From Benincasa hispida (Eukaryota > Streptophyta > Magnoliopsida > Cucurbitales > Cucurbitaceae), in NCBI RefSeq assembly GCF_009727055.1, contig NC_052359.1, forward strand, positions 59,714,936 to 59,778,935: 64,000 nt of DNA. Reading direction: 5' to 3'. Below are positions 36,797-47,382 of the stretch, piece by piece (within the stretch, counting starts at the first letter, position 1; every line of letters begins with the position of its first letter). The notes beneath the pieces were generated by a model. That model was not told where the DNA came from and made no database searches. It worked only from the letters and a program-made list of their open reading frames with translations. Both the position numbers and the translations under genes were made by a program.

Positions 36797-39123
36797 TATT
36801 AATATTATACACAAGTTATATATGCCAAACAATTTTCCTCTCATGTGCCCAAATTTTTTCCCTAGCCACCATGTCGCCTTGAGGATGGTGACAAGTATTA
36901 ATAAATATTGTAAGTTTGTTTTTTAATATATAGTTAGGGTTTTTCTTAAAGATTAGATTCTTCTAAAGAATATCAATGTTTAATTCCACAAGAAAAAAAA
37001 AAGGCATAGGGCTTAACGTTCCTTGAGCCATGAATTAATTGATAAATAATCAGAATCCTTTGGTTTTAACTATATGCCCATAGAATGTCTTTTGTCTTCA
37101 CTGAAGAAATACCTCCATTTGCTATTATATAAGACTTCAATAAGTCCATATCAAATCCCTTCTTATGCACATTATTAAACAAATAATCTAATTACTAATA
37201 AGAAACTAATGTGAGGCCGGGTCGGATTAAATTACCTTATTCAGGTCTAAAAGGATAGGCGTGTTAGGTTATGATTGAAATATAAAATACGATATATTCC
37301 TTTCAATAATCCATCTCATCTCTCATGTCAAACCGACATGTTATTTGTTAATTAACGAAAAATCAGTACATATAATACTTGATTTTGAAATTAAAAGAAA
37401 ATGACTTTAGAGAAAATACATGCAAGATTAGATCCGCATATTGTCAAACATGTTGGAATAAAAATGGAGTATATATCTTATTAGATGAAGAATTATGAAG
37501 ATATAACATTATTTAATGCATTTAAAAGAAAATAATGATTAATAATAAATAAACTAACAGGAATCCAAAGAAGAAAAAGACATAAAATGGAATCAAATGG
37601 TCAAGTTGGACTTAATTATTATATCTAAAATCAGTTACTATCTTGTTCGGATCTGTCAACCGAATAATCAAATAAATTGAAACCAAAATAATTTCAGCTA
37701 ATAAATAACTTTTTAAAAATATAGATATGTTAAATGATAATTTAACCAAGGTTTTTGGAAATAGTAAAAAATACACATTTTCATGAGAATAAAAAGAAAA
37801 GAAACTTATTCATTTGCTTGTATGGAAAAGAAAATTGTTCTCTTGAATCGATCTCGATATCGACTCCTATATATAATGACAGTCTTAAAAGCAAAGTGCA
37901 GACTTGATGAATTATTTGGGAGGGACCAAGTAATTTTGCGTAGAATAAAATACATTTCTTTGGATGATGTTGAGCAAACTTGTTGCGTTTATGAACATTT
38001 AGAAAACTTTTAAGATATGCTCTAAAAGTGAAAATAATAAGGAAAGAAATCTAATGTATGAAATTATATAGTTTGAAAAGTCCACTTCTCACACTGTCCC
38101 TTCATTCTAGTACCAACAAAGTCAAACATTATATATTTATCCAACCCCTAAAAAGAGTATATAAAGAGAATGAAATATGCATATAAAAACTCTTAAATCA
38201 TGCCTTTCAAGAAAAGGAAAAAAAAAAAAAAGGGTGACTCGTGTTCATCATTTGAACACGATTTGATGAACGTAGAATGCAAAGAATGAAGAGAATTTTT
38301 CCTTGGTATGTTTGATTTCCATGGTCTTTCTTAAAGTAAATTTAGATAGTTGACCGAGGAAGTCGAAATAATCTGGATGTCATTATAGATCTTTCCTTTA
38401 GAGATTGTCAGCAGATCCAATATATAAAGAGAAATTTACATGGTACATGGTACCTCAATCGATATCATAAATAAAAATGGATGTTCATCAGAAGACTCTT
38501 ATCAAACTACATTTCTATAAATGAATAAATGGCTAATATATCAAACATGGAGATCAGTGTTCAAATTTCAAGCCGAACAAAAAGAGGTTGCACAAGTACA
38601 AAAAAGGGCAAGTTGATGATAAAGGGCGAGTTGTGAGTAAAAGAATATGACATACAAATATTTGTAAACAACACACACGATCACACATAATGTACTACAT
38701 ACAGATACAACTCAATCGAATATTCCATCAACTCATCTTTACCAAGCTTGACACAAATATTCCACAAGAACATGAAGATTATTCCCTTTCTTAGCTCACT
38801 TCTTCAACACACTGCATATGAGACAAACTCATTGAGAACTTCCAAAAGATTTTGCCATTGTTAACCACCCAAAAAACAAAAAACAAAAAACTTCAGCCAA
38901 CATATCAACAGTTTCGAGTTTCGAGTTTCAATACATAGTTATAAGATAAAATCTCTCAAAAATAAAGGAAACGGTTCCAGCTAGATGAACCATGACACAT
39001 CCATCCTTGGTTCTGGCCTGAACCTCACCTTCTTTGCAACCTTGCGGCAAATGGTTTAAGTTCAAGCTTTACAAACTAAAGGATTGAACCTAGACCCTCG
39101 AAAATATTTATAGACATCCCAAA
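36766..39123. other. Gene-less stretch left of the LTR retrotransposon
   Basis: Poly-A at 36769-36795. The open frame at 37783-38013 (+) has no recognisable domain and looks random. The segment up to 39123 is the left flank of the gypsy insertion and was contiguous with 44539 before it. Confidence 0.4.
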
Positions 39124-39128
39124 CTCTT

Positions 39129-39524
39129 TGATAGAACTCGGCTCGCCAAATAAGCCGAGACTTCCCCTTGTACACTGAGCATTCACAAAATTACAATCAA
39201 GATGTCTTAACTCACCCCCCTTCCCTTCTTAAATACTCTAATTGGTAACTAACCAGATTTTCGGTGGGCACAGAAGANGCTGTCTCTTATACACATCTAG
39301 ATGTGTATAAGAGACAGGTCTTAGCTCACCCCCCTTCCCTTCTTAAATACTCTAATGGGTAACTAACCAGATTTTCTGTGGGCCCACAAGATCCGATCAA
39401 CAGCCTCTAACTAATTTTATTCCCTCACCCATTTCCCTTTGATTCTCTATTTACATTTGCTTCCTTTCCCATACCTCTCCTATTTCGTTTCCTCTCATAC
39501 CTCTTAATGACTGGGGGTCTTATC
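39129..39524 (-). repeat. 3' LTR of the gypsy element, distorted by an assembly artefact
   Basis: Matches the 5' LTR at 44225-44533 but is about 87 bp longer. The excess comes from an adapter and a repeated LTR segment: about 39210-39277 is repeated at 39318-39385. A shorter left portion (missing roughly 30 bp relative to the other LTR) is probably a true difference. Confidence 0.85.
39278..39385. other. Sequencing adapter (Tn5 mosaic-end junction) and false duplication
   Basis: 39280-39298 reads CTGTCTCTTATACACATCT and 39299-39317 is its exact reverse complement. This 38-bp palindrome is the circularisation junction of Nextera-type mate-pair libraries (two Tn5 mosaic ends). It is preceded by an N at 39278 and followed by a near-copy of the preceding LTR sequence. 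It is an untrimmed library artefact that entered the assembly through gap filling. Confidence 0.97.
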
Positions 39525-39541
39525 ACTACCTGCCCCTCAAA
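39525..39541 (-). other. Polypurine tract of the gypsy element
   Basis: Minus strand TTTTGAGGGGCAGGTAG lies directly before the 3' LTR start (TGATA). A purine-rich run in this position primes plus-strand DNA synthesis in LTR elements. Confidence 0.6.
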
Positions 39542-39559
39542 AGGCGACCTTGTCCTCAA

Positions 39560-40722
39560 GGTGAAAGCTTGGAAATTGTTCTTTGATTTGCACACCATTC
39601 TCTCACGTTGCATCTTCGGGAGGCATACCATCCCATTGAATAAAGACTTCAAAGTCGGTTGGTGATACTACTGTTGTGCCAACCTTCCATATACCTAAAA
39701 CGGCAACCAGATGAGGGCTCAATTGTCCTTCGTTCAGCCATACCGGAGGATTGGTTATCCTTGAAAACAATGTGCCGACTGCCTTCCAAAGTTGAGATAC
39801 ATGAAATACGGGGTGGATGTTGATATGTGTGGGGAGATCAAGTTTATATGCCATCGGGCCAATTTTCTAAATGATTTGGAAGGGGCCTATGAAGCGAGGA
39901 GCGAGTTTCGGGTGCTTATGAATCAGCAGAGAGCTTCGACGATACGGTTTGAGTTTAACATAAACCCAATCGGATATTTCAAACTCTAACTCTCTTCTTT
40001 TAGCATCCGCAAGAGATTTCATCCGTTGTTGTGTTGCTGCCGGTGTACCCTTAAGGTTTTTTAGCATCTCATCTCTATCTTTCAATAGGGCGTCCACTTC
40101 TCCAACCACAGCGGTCCCAGCTTCATATGAAACTAACAGGAGAATAGGTCAGCCATACACTACTTCATAAGGGGATTTCTTGATAGCGGTATGATAGGAG
40201 GTGTTGTAGTTGCATTCTGCCCATGCCAACCATTTGGACCATTTTGTTGGTGTTTCCATGGCAAAGCAACGTAGATACGCTTCTAATCCTCGACTGACAA
40301 CTTCCGTCTGACCATCGGTTTGTGGGTGGTACGATGTGCCCCGTTTCAATTGTGTACCCATCAAATTGAATAGTTCTTCTCAAAAGAGGCTTGGGAATAT
40401 TTTATCTCTGTCGGACACGATGCTCCAGGGCACCCCATGTAGTTTTACTACTTCCCGAAGGAATATCCCAGCTACTACGGCTGCTGTGTAAGGATGACGA
40501 AGGGCGATGAAGTGTGCGTATTTTGATAAACGGTCAACCACCACCAAAATGGAGTTGTGCCCTTCAAATTTCAGCAACCCATCAATGAAGTCCATGCTGA
40601 TGTCGTTCCAAATTAGTTCAGGTATAGGCAAAGGATGCAACAACCCCCGCCGGCGCTAAGGACAAGTATTTGGCTTGTTGGAAAACAGAACAATCACCAA
40701 CAATTGCATGCACCCGAGCTTT
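39560..40722 (-). pseudogene. Integrase and chromodomain region of the gypsy element (broken)
   Basis: The minus strand gives, in order: an integrase core with [12 protein letters not shown] (first catalytic Asp) and IVSDRDKIF (second Asp), then TSYHPQTDGQTEVVSRGLEA and AWAECNYNTSYHTA typical of Ty3 integrases, then a GPFQII segment, then a chromodomain-like end (HPVFHVSQLWKAVG and FEVFIQWDGMPPEDATWED). The parts lie in different frames (40643-40380, 40364-40149, 40109-39867 and 39854-39603), separated by stops and frameshifts. The chromodomain normally steers integration to particular chromatin. Confidence 0.85.
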
Positions 40723-42433
40723 CATTCCTTTACAAAAAATTCCGTCTTGAGACGGTACATCTTGATTGCTCCATTATGGCCTCCTATTGGACTGCTATGA
40801 AACTCTTGGAGTAATAATGGGATTGTTGGTGATGAAGACGACAACACTATTCTCTGTTTATACAATAAGAGTTCCCCTTTAACAGTGTAGCCTTGTGGGT
40901 GAGGATTTCCGGCTTGAATACTATCTCGGATGCCTCGTAATTCTTCATCTTGATCAATCTGACTGCTGAAGACAACTGGGTTAATAGTTTCCACAACAGT
41001 CAACAAACTCGGTTCCATTAGCGAAGGTAATCGGGACAACGCATCAGCTGCCGAGTTTTCTAACCCCTTCTTATATTCAATCCCAAAGTCATATCCGATT
41101 AGTTTTGCTACCCATTTCGGGTATTCACCGACAATGATTCGTTGTTCTAGTAGGAACTTAAGGCTCTTCTGATCGGTGCGTACTGTAAATCGTCGGCCCA
41201 ATAAATATGGTCTCCATTTTTTGACAGCCATGACAATTGCAATCAACTCTCGCTCATAAACAACCTTGAGGCGATGTGTTAGTGGCAAGGCGTGGCTGAA
41301 ATAGGCCAAGGGACGACCTTCCTGCATTAAGACAGCACCTACGCCCACCCTTGATGCGTCCATTTCTACTACAAATGGTCTGTTGAAGTCGAGCAGTCCT
41401 AAAACAGGGAGTGTGCCATCGTCTGCTTCAATCTCAAAGGCTTTGAGCTTCCTCATCCCACCTAAAACTGTCCCTCTTGAGTTGTTGAGTTAATGGGAAT
41501 GCAATTGTGCCGTAGTTAGCCACAAACTTACGAAAATACCCTATCAGCCCGAGAAACCCTCTCAATTGCTTCACAGAAGATGGTGTTGGCCACTGCACCA
41601 TGGCTTCTATTTTAGATGGATCGGCGGCCACCCCCTCTGCTGAAATCACGTGGCCCAAGTATTCGATTTTGCTGGTTACAAACGTACATTTTTTTAGGTT
41701 GGCCACCAACTGATTTTCCTCCAACATTTGCAGCACGAGATAAATGTTGAACATGGTCATGAATCGAGGGACTGTAGATTAATATATCATCAAAGAAGAC
41801 TGAAACAAATTTGCGTAAGTAGGGTCGTAAGATATCAGCCATTACCGATTGAAATGTTGATGGGGCATTTCATAGTCTGAACGGCATGACCAAGAATTCG
41901 TAGTGACCCTCATGAGTCCGGAATGCTGTTTTGTGGATGTCTTTGGGTGCTACTCTTATTTGGTGATACCCCGACTTCAAATCTATTTTGGAAAAGCCCA
42001 TGGCTCCTGCTAATTCATCAAGTAGCTCATCAACAACTGGAATCGGGAAATTATTCGGCACCGTCACCCGATTGAGAGCTCTGTAATCGACACAAAATCT
42101 CCAGCTGTCGTCTTTCTTTTTAACCAACAAAACTGGGCTGGAGAAAGGACTGGCACTCGACTGGATAACCCCTGCAGCCAACTTCTCCTCAACTAACCGC
42201 TCGATCTCATCCTTTTGGAATTAGGGGTATCGATATGGGTGAACGTTCACTGGACTGGCCCTTGACTTCAGTTCGATGAGATGGTCGTGGTGCTGCTCCG
42301 GAGGAAGTCCCTCGATGGGCTGAAACACTGCTTGAAATTTCTGTAAAACCACTTGAATGTCGGGGTGGCTTTCTTCATGGTCCGGTTTCAGGATTTCTTC
42401 ACCCGCGTGGGTCATGAGTGAATTCAGCTCCAA
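40722..42433 (-). pseudogene. Reverse transcriptase and RNase H region of the gypsy element (broken)
   Basis: The reverse transcriptase fingers and palm are seen as [54 protein letters not shown] and the catalytic VFFDDILIYS box. Stops interrupt at 42221-42223 and 41870-41872. A frameshift follows the DD box near 41790, after which the thumb (EYLGHVIS, RGFLGLIGYFRKFV) continues. RNase H (41456-40722) shows VEMDAS, YERELIAIV and TDQKSL, then the integrase zinc-binding start GGHNG. Enzymes of this type copy element RNA into DNA. Confidence 0.88.
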
Positions 42434-42442
42434 CAGTATTCC

Positions 42443-44192
42443 TTAACCCTCTTCCTTGACAAGCTTCATCATCGATTTAAGGGAGATTTGTGATTTCATC
42501 AAACTCCTATCTCCTTTAAGGTGCACCTGCAAATCACCAGTTTGGAAGTCCATTTCGGACGTGCTCCAATCGCACACAACTCGCCCCAATGTTATAAGCC
42601 ATTGGACACCCAAAACAACATCAGCACTGCCAAGGGGTAAAGGAAAGAAATCATTAAGGATAGTGAGATTGGGAAGATTCAATATCACACCTTCGCAGAT
42701 TCCAATAGTCCGAACGAAATTTCCATTGCCTAATATGATGCTATAGCTTGTCGTGGGTGTTTGTGGCAACTCGAGGACCGCCACTAATTCTTTATCGATG
42801 AAGTTATGCGATGCGCCACTATCAATCAGCACTACCACATCCTTGTCCCCAATTACCCCTTTTACTTTAATCGTTCGTGGCGAGTCGATTCTGGCTAAAG
42901 AGTTGAGCGACAGCTCTACAATTTCATCCTCAGTTGTGTCCATCACCATTGTTTTCAGGGTTGCCCGTGGAGTTTCTTCGGATTTGACCTGCTCTTCACT
43001 TGTCTCGATCGCTAATTCTTCTTCGTCGTCGTCATGGTGTATTGAGGCGCTTAGCTCCTTCTTTTTGCAACGGTGGCCCGGAGTGTATTTCTCATCACAT
43101 CGATAACATAGGCCCTTATCCCTCCAATTTTGCATCTTGCTATCGGACAATCGCTTGAAGGCACCGGCGGTGAACGTCTTCCCATTCACGTCCCTCAGAG
43201 TCACAGAGTTGGAGGGAACACTTACGCTTCGGTTCGAGTTAAGAGAAATAGTTCGGGCTGTCGGACTATTGAAGTTGGCCTGACCCGAAGTGGAGTTAGA
43301 GCCTGCTGAAGATATGGACTCAGTCGCTTTCGATGGACTTAGGCCTCCCCCTCCCCACTTCTTCCTACGGGCCTCCTCTGTGTCTTCTATTAACTGGGCC
43401 ATTCTCATTTTCTCCTTAATCCCCTCGAGTTTGAACATCTGCATTTCAATTTGTATATCTTCTTTGAGCCCACAAACAAACTTGCTCTCCAGGGTTGCGT
43501 CCGACAAGTCTTTCAAAGGCCCTGATAACTGCTCGAATCGCCGCCGATAAGCCCTGACTATGCCCTCTTGCTTCAGAGTAAGGAACTGAGCTCGACAATC
43601 TTCCTCCTTTGCCGAAAGGAAACATAATAACAACTACTCCTTAAACTTGGCCCGGGTATCCATTAGCGTCCGCTCCTCCTCCCACTGATGCCATTCGAGT
43701 GCCTCTCCTTCCAAGCACAAAATCGCCGCTTCAATCTTGTCTTTCTCCGTCAACCGATTCACAACGAAATACCTCTCGACTCGATGAAACCATCCTAATG
43801 GATTGTTACCTACTTCACCTTTAAAGATTGGGATCTCCAGCTTCCTCAACCTCATATCGAACAAAGGTACGTCCCTTTTTTCCTTCTCCATCTGGCTTCC
43901 TTTTCTCACTCTCCTCAGTCAATGGTTGTTTCCCCTTTTCCGTCACGGTCCGTTCAGATGAACCCGAGTCATTGTCGCCTGGGATTCCCCCTTTTTTTGA
44001 CCAAGCTTCCAACACACATAACATCTTCTGCTCCAACATTTCCCTTAACACTTCCAGTCTGGCTACCATTGATTGCTCTATTATTTGTTGCATTTCAATA
44101 AACCATTGGTCCATCCTAGTCTCCATCCCTACTTGCAATAGGGTTAGTTGTTCCTCAAGAGCAGACATTCTCACTTCCATTTTCTTCACCAT
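42443..44192 (-). pseudogene. Gag and aspartic protease region of the gypsy element (broken)
   Basis: The gag start is at 44192 (MVKKMEVRMSALEEQL...), with a coiled-coil-like N-terminus. A frame change occurs near 43830-43900 and an in-frame stop at 43634-43636, just before LLLCFLSAKEEDCRAQFLTL. The retrotransposon gag domain (about 43830-43350) is followed by a zinc-knuckle-like CYRCDEKYTPGHRC and then an aspartic protease with the active-site VVLIDSGASHNFID (about 42830-42790). A stop at 42443 and a frame shift separate it from the reverse transcriptase. Such proteins form the element's particle and cut its polyprotein. Confidence 0.87.
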
Positions 44193-44203
44193 TCCCCAAG
44201 GAG

Positions 44204-44220
44204 CAATGGCTCTAATACCA
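44204..44220 (-). other. Primer binding site of the gypsy element
   Basis: TGGTATTAGAGCCATTG on the minus strand, a few bases inside the 5' LTR. It is complementary in type to the 3' end of initiator-Met tRNA (consensus TGGTATCAGAGCC), with one change. Confidence 0.75.
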
Positions 44221-44224
44221 GAAC

Positions 44225-44533
44225 GATAGAACTCGACTTATGTATTTACTATTTTGGCTGAATTGCCAAGGAAGCCGAGACTTCCCCTTGTACACCAGCT
44301 CACTGAGCATTCACAAAATTACAATCAAGATGTCTTAGCTCACCCCCCTTCCCTTCTTAAATACTCTAATTGGTAACTAACCAGATTTTCGGTGGGCACA
44401 GAAGATCCACAGCCTCTAACTAATTTTATTCCCTCACCCATTTCCCTTTGATTCTCCATTTACATTTGCTTCCTTTCCCATACCTCTCCTATTTCGTTTC
44501 CTCTCATACCTCTTAATGATTGGGGGTCTATCA
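44225..44533 (-). repeat. 5' LTR of the gypsy element
   Basis: 309 bp, from TGATAGACCCCC (minus strand) to ..GTTCTATCG. Nearly identical to the uncorrupted parts of 39129-39524, so the insertion is fairly recent even though its genes are broken. Confidence 0.9.
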
Positions 44534-44538
44534 CTCTT

Positions 44539-45503
44539 CCACCATTAGGTAACATAAGTCAATAAAAATCCAAATCCACATAGCTTTCAACAATTGCCCG
44601 GAAGATCTGACAAAATTCCAAAGTTAACATTACAACAGTTGGAATGGGAAATTCGATCAGCTAGAAAGGATTTGAATCATGAACCTGAAATGGTACAGTG
44701 CTACTCCCACATTCCATAATAGAGTCAATATTCACTTTCCTATAGAACCACCCAAGTAGAGGAGTACAAAATTAAATATAATCTTCCTTCGGATATATGG
44801 ATGGGCGAGCTGTTAAGACCTTATAGTAGACAAGAGGTTGCATTGGGCAGTACCTATCTCAAGGCTTTGCCCCAGGAGATTATTGTGATTCTCATTCACC
44901 ATCACAAACCAAAAGAGGATTCTAATTGATTGCACATTTGACAAGAAACCAAGCATATCAAATTTCAATTAACCAATACCTCCAGAGATCTAGCCTTCTC
45001 TTGTCTTTCCAAATGCCTTAACTCAAATAATTTTAAAAAGCAACTTAATCCAAGCCTCACATCAGTTTACCAATGATGAAAGAAGAAAACAGGAGGGAGA
45101 GAGAGAATAAGAATAGAGAAATAATGCAATTATTTTTCCTTTTCTTTCTTTTTTAGTAAGAGACCGAGCTTCAATTAAGAGAAGTGAAAGAATGTACAAG
45201 ACAAAAAAAAAAAACTACACTAAAGGATTCCAATCCAACAAAATCTCATAAAATGCCCGAAGCCCACAAGAAGGCAATAAACTTCACCATCTCCTAAACC
45301 TCATCAAATGACCTCTCCAACACTCTAAAAATTCTATTTTCCCTTTTGAGTCAACCATCCCATAAAATAGCCATATATCAAATTTCATTATGTGGTGAAA
45401 ATAGTAAACATGACACATGGTGAGAATTAAAAATGATTCAGAAACACTAAATGATTACAACTATCCTTCTTCTTTAGGGGACAGTGAGGTAGAATGTAAA
45501 AAC
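44539..45503. other. 3' flank of the SYP71-like gene; dispersed repeat fragment
   Basis: Includes the gene's 3' UTR. Around 45150-45370 a segment beginning TTTTTTAGTAAGAGACCGAG and running through GTGAAAGAATGTACAAGAC looks like a high-copy fragment seen in cucurbit introns, perhaps from a non-LTR retrotransposon. That identification is from memory and weak. Confidence 0.35.
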
Positions 45504-47382
45504 TTACTTGTATAGATAGGCAGCAATCCCCAAGATTATACACAACAAAATGATATCGATACAGAAATTTCTGCTGGACCTTAGCTGTAGCAAAATAGAA
45601 TTCACATTAGATAAACTTACAAACGTTTTACAAATGTACATATAAATCTAGGTATTCGGCAAAGCATAAGGAATACAGATAAGCACATATGTGCCCAGCA
45701 ATATACACTTGAGAAACTGATAATAGAGATTGGAGGAACAAAGAAAAACCTGGTTAACTGTATCCTTTAATCTAACGTTGGTGTTTTTAAGGTCAGATGC
45801 AGCCTTGTCCACCTGACATGATTCAAAAAGCAAATTTGGTGGTTATTATAAACACGAACATCGAGACTGCAAGTACATATATACATATACCTACGTAAAA
45901 TTAAAGATACATAACCAATAATGAGAGAGATATCATTACCTTAGTGTCGATCTCGTCCATCAGAGGGACTTGCCTGTCAATTTCCTGCAAATAACATGCC
46001 ACAATCACTATCAACTAATATGTTGATAAGGGGAAAAAATAAAAAAATAATGATAATAATAAGATTTGCAGCATAGAAAATAATTAACCTCATTCATATC
46101 ATGTGCCATGTTCTTCAGAGTATCTAACCCTTCTGATATCATGTCCAGTCCTTGATCCTGCATATACACCAAAACGAAGGTTTAAACCACAACCATTGAC
46201 TAATAAGCATGCATCCTTCAGTCTTGAATAAAGAGACTACACTATGATAAGATATAGATACATATAATTTACCTGCTTCATTTTCCGCATTTCATACTCT
46301 TGCCTGAACTGACTCGACTCCTCAGTGTGTTGGAAGTACTCATCATCAAATCGCCCATCTTTTACCAATTTAAATGTACATATCAAAAATATGCTTAGTT
46401 CACGGTACTCACAGCTAAAAGTAGAAAGAAAGATTCACAAAAATGGTTGAATAAAATTCAAATTTAATGCATCACCTGAGTCAAATTTGATTTCAGCACG
46501 TGAAGCTGAGGATGTCCAACCCCCATTATTCTTCGTGGAAGTCACAGTTCCATCTGGTATAGCTTGAATCCTATCCGGCAATGCAAGCACCAAATCATTT
46601 CGAGTGGTAAGATCTTCAGTCGATAGTCCTTTAACCTGTAAATAGATTATGTGACATCCGATGTAATATATAGATAGAAGCTACACAATTCAAATCCAGT
46701 GGCTCAACTTCAATAGAGTATAAAAATTCCTTTCATCGCGATCCTTAGTTCAAAATGAATGTAGGAAAACAATCCTTTCATCACGATCCTCTCATCAATT
46801 CATGTTAGACATATAGGTTTTTAAGATGGAATTTGAGTAATGAGAGTGAAATTTCAAAATAAATTCAGTAAAGACAGTGAATACAAACCCTCTTTACAGC
46901 CAACCTCTGCAATTTGGGGACCTCCTCCAGTAATCGAGCCTTGGTACGACGAATCTCCGCATTCAACGCCACTATAGATGCCCTATTCTTCTCTTTAGAA
47001 GCATCCTCCGCTTTCTGCACACACAAAACACTTCTAAAATAGAACCCAAACCTCCTCACCAACAATGTAAAATACTAAATCATCTAAAAATACTCAAAAC
47101 CACAATTTACCCATTGAATTAAACCTAGATCATACGCAACAAGCTACCAAATGAAAAGATTATTTTCCCTATCCAGCAACAGAACGAGTAGCAACTGAGA
47201 AATTGATTGAGGGATCGGAGTCAAACCTGGAGAGCGGCTTCAATGTCAGCTTCGACAGAGGCATAGAGTCGAGCGAAGGCATCGTCACCGGAGACATTGA
47301 GATCTCTCTGCTTTTCAACATCGTACTTGTCGTACTTCTGGCAAATTGCATCTACTCTGGTCAAAAGGTCGATCACGCTCAT
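45504..47382 (-). CDS. SYP71: Qc-SNARE, SYP71-like syntaxin
   Basis: Exons on the minus strand are 47382-47227, 47014-46889, 46635-46476, 46358-46273, 46157-46089, 45984-45940, 45812-45750 and 45584-45504, giving 261 aa with all phases closing. The N-terminus [20 protein letters not shown] and the helical segment [20 protein letters not shown] match the plant-specific SYP7 family. The Qc-SNARE motif spans about 177-235, with the ionic-layer glutamine at Gln204 ([13 protein letters not shown]). A tail anchor (about 241-260, [19 protein letters not shown]) ends one residue before the stop. In Arabidopsis, SYP71 acts in fusion at the ER, plasma membrane and cell plate; the same role here is inferred. 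It is usually about 265 aa, so this one is full length. SYP72 or SYP73 are less likely alternatives. Confidence 0.93.

Larger units (their letters stand above)
39129..44533 (-). mobile_element. Ty3/gypsy chromovirus LTR retrotransposon (Reina-like)
   Basis: The element is flanked by identical 5-bp duplications CTCTT at 39124-39128 and 44534-44538. It is bounded by LTRs that begin TGATA and end TATCA or TATCG. Internally, on the minus strand, the order is gag, protease, reverse transcriptase, RNase H, integrase and chromodomain, which defines chromoviruses. The primer binding site (TGGTATTAGAGCCATTG, 44220-44204) is of the initiator-Met tRNA type. A purine-rich tract (GAGGGGCAGGTAG) precedes the 3' LTR. 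The 5.4 kb size and LTRs of about 310 bp fit the Reina clade, but that placement is inferred. Several stops and frameshifts make it non-autonomous. It inserted about 1 kb downstream of the SYP71-like gene, in the same orientation. Confidence 0.92.

Noticed and set aside
37783..38013. 76-codon open frame as a gene
   Set aside because: No domain, no intron/exon context and composition like the intergenic background.
38940..39030. Possible terminal exon on the minus strand (KVRFRPEPRMDVSWFI-like reading)
   Set aside because: No acceptable upstream exon or splice acceptor in frame, and no family recognised.
39280..39317. Natural 38-bp palindrome or transposon end
   Set aside because: It is identical to a synthetic Tn5 mosaic-end junction and is accompanied by an N and a local duplication, so a library artefact is far more likely.
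39425..39652. Extra coding frame at the 3' end of the gypsy element
   Set aside because: It overlaps the LTR and polypurine tract. It is a shadow of repeat sequence.
42456..43550. Plus-strand frames of 86-117 codons
   Set aside because: They are antisense shadows of the gag and protease region.
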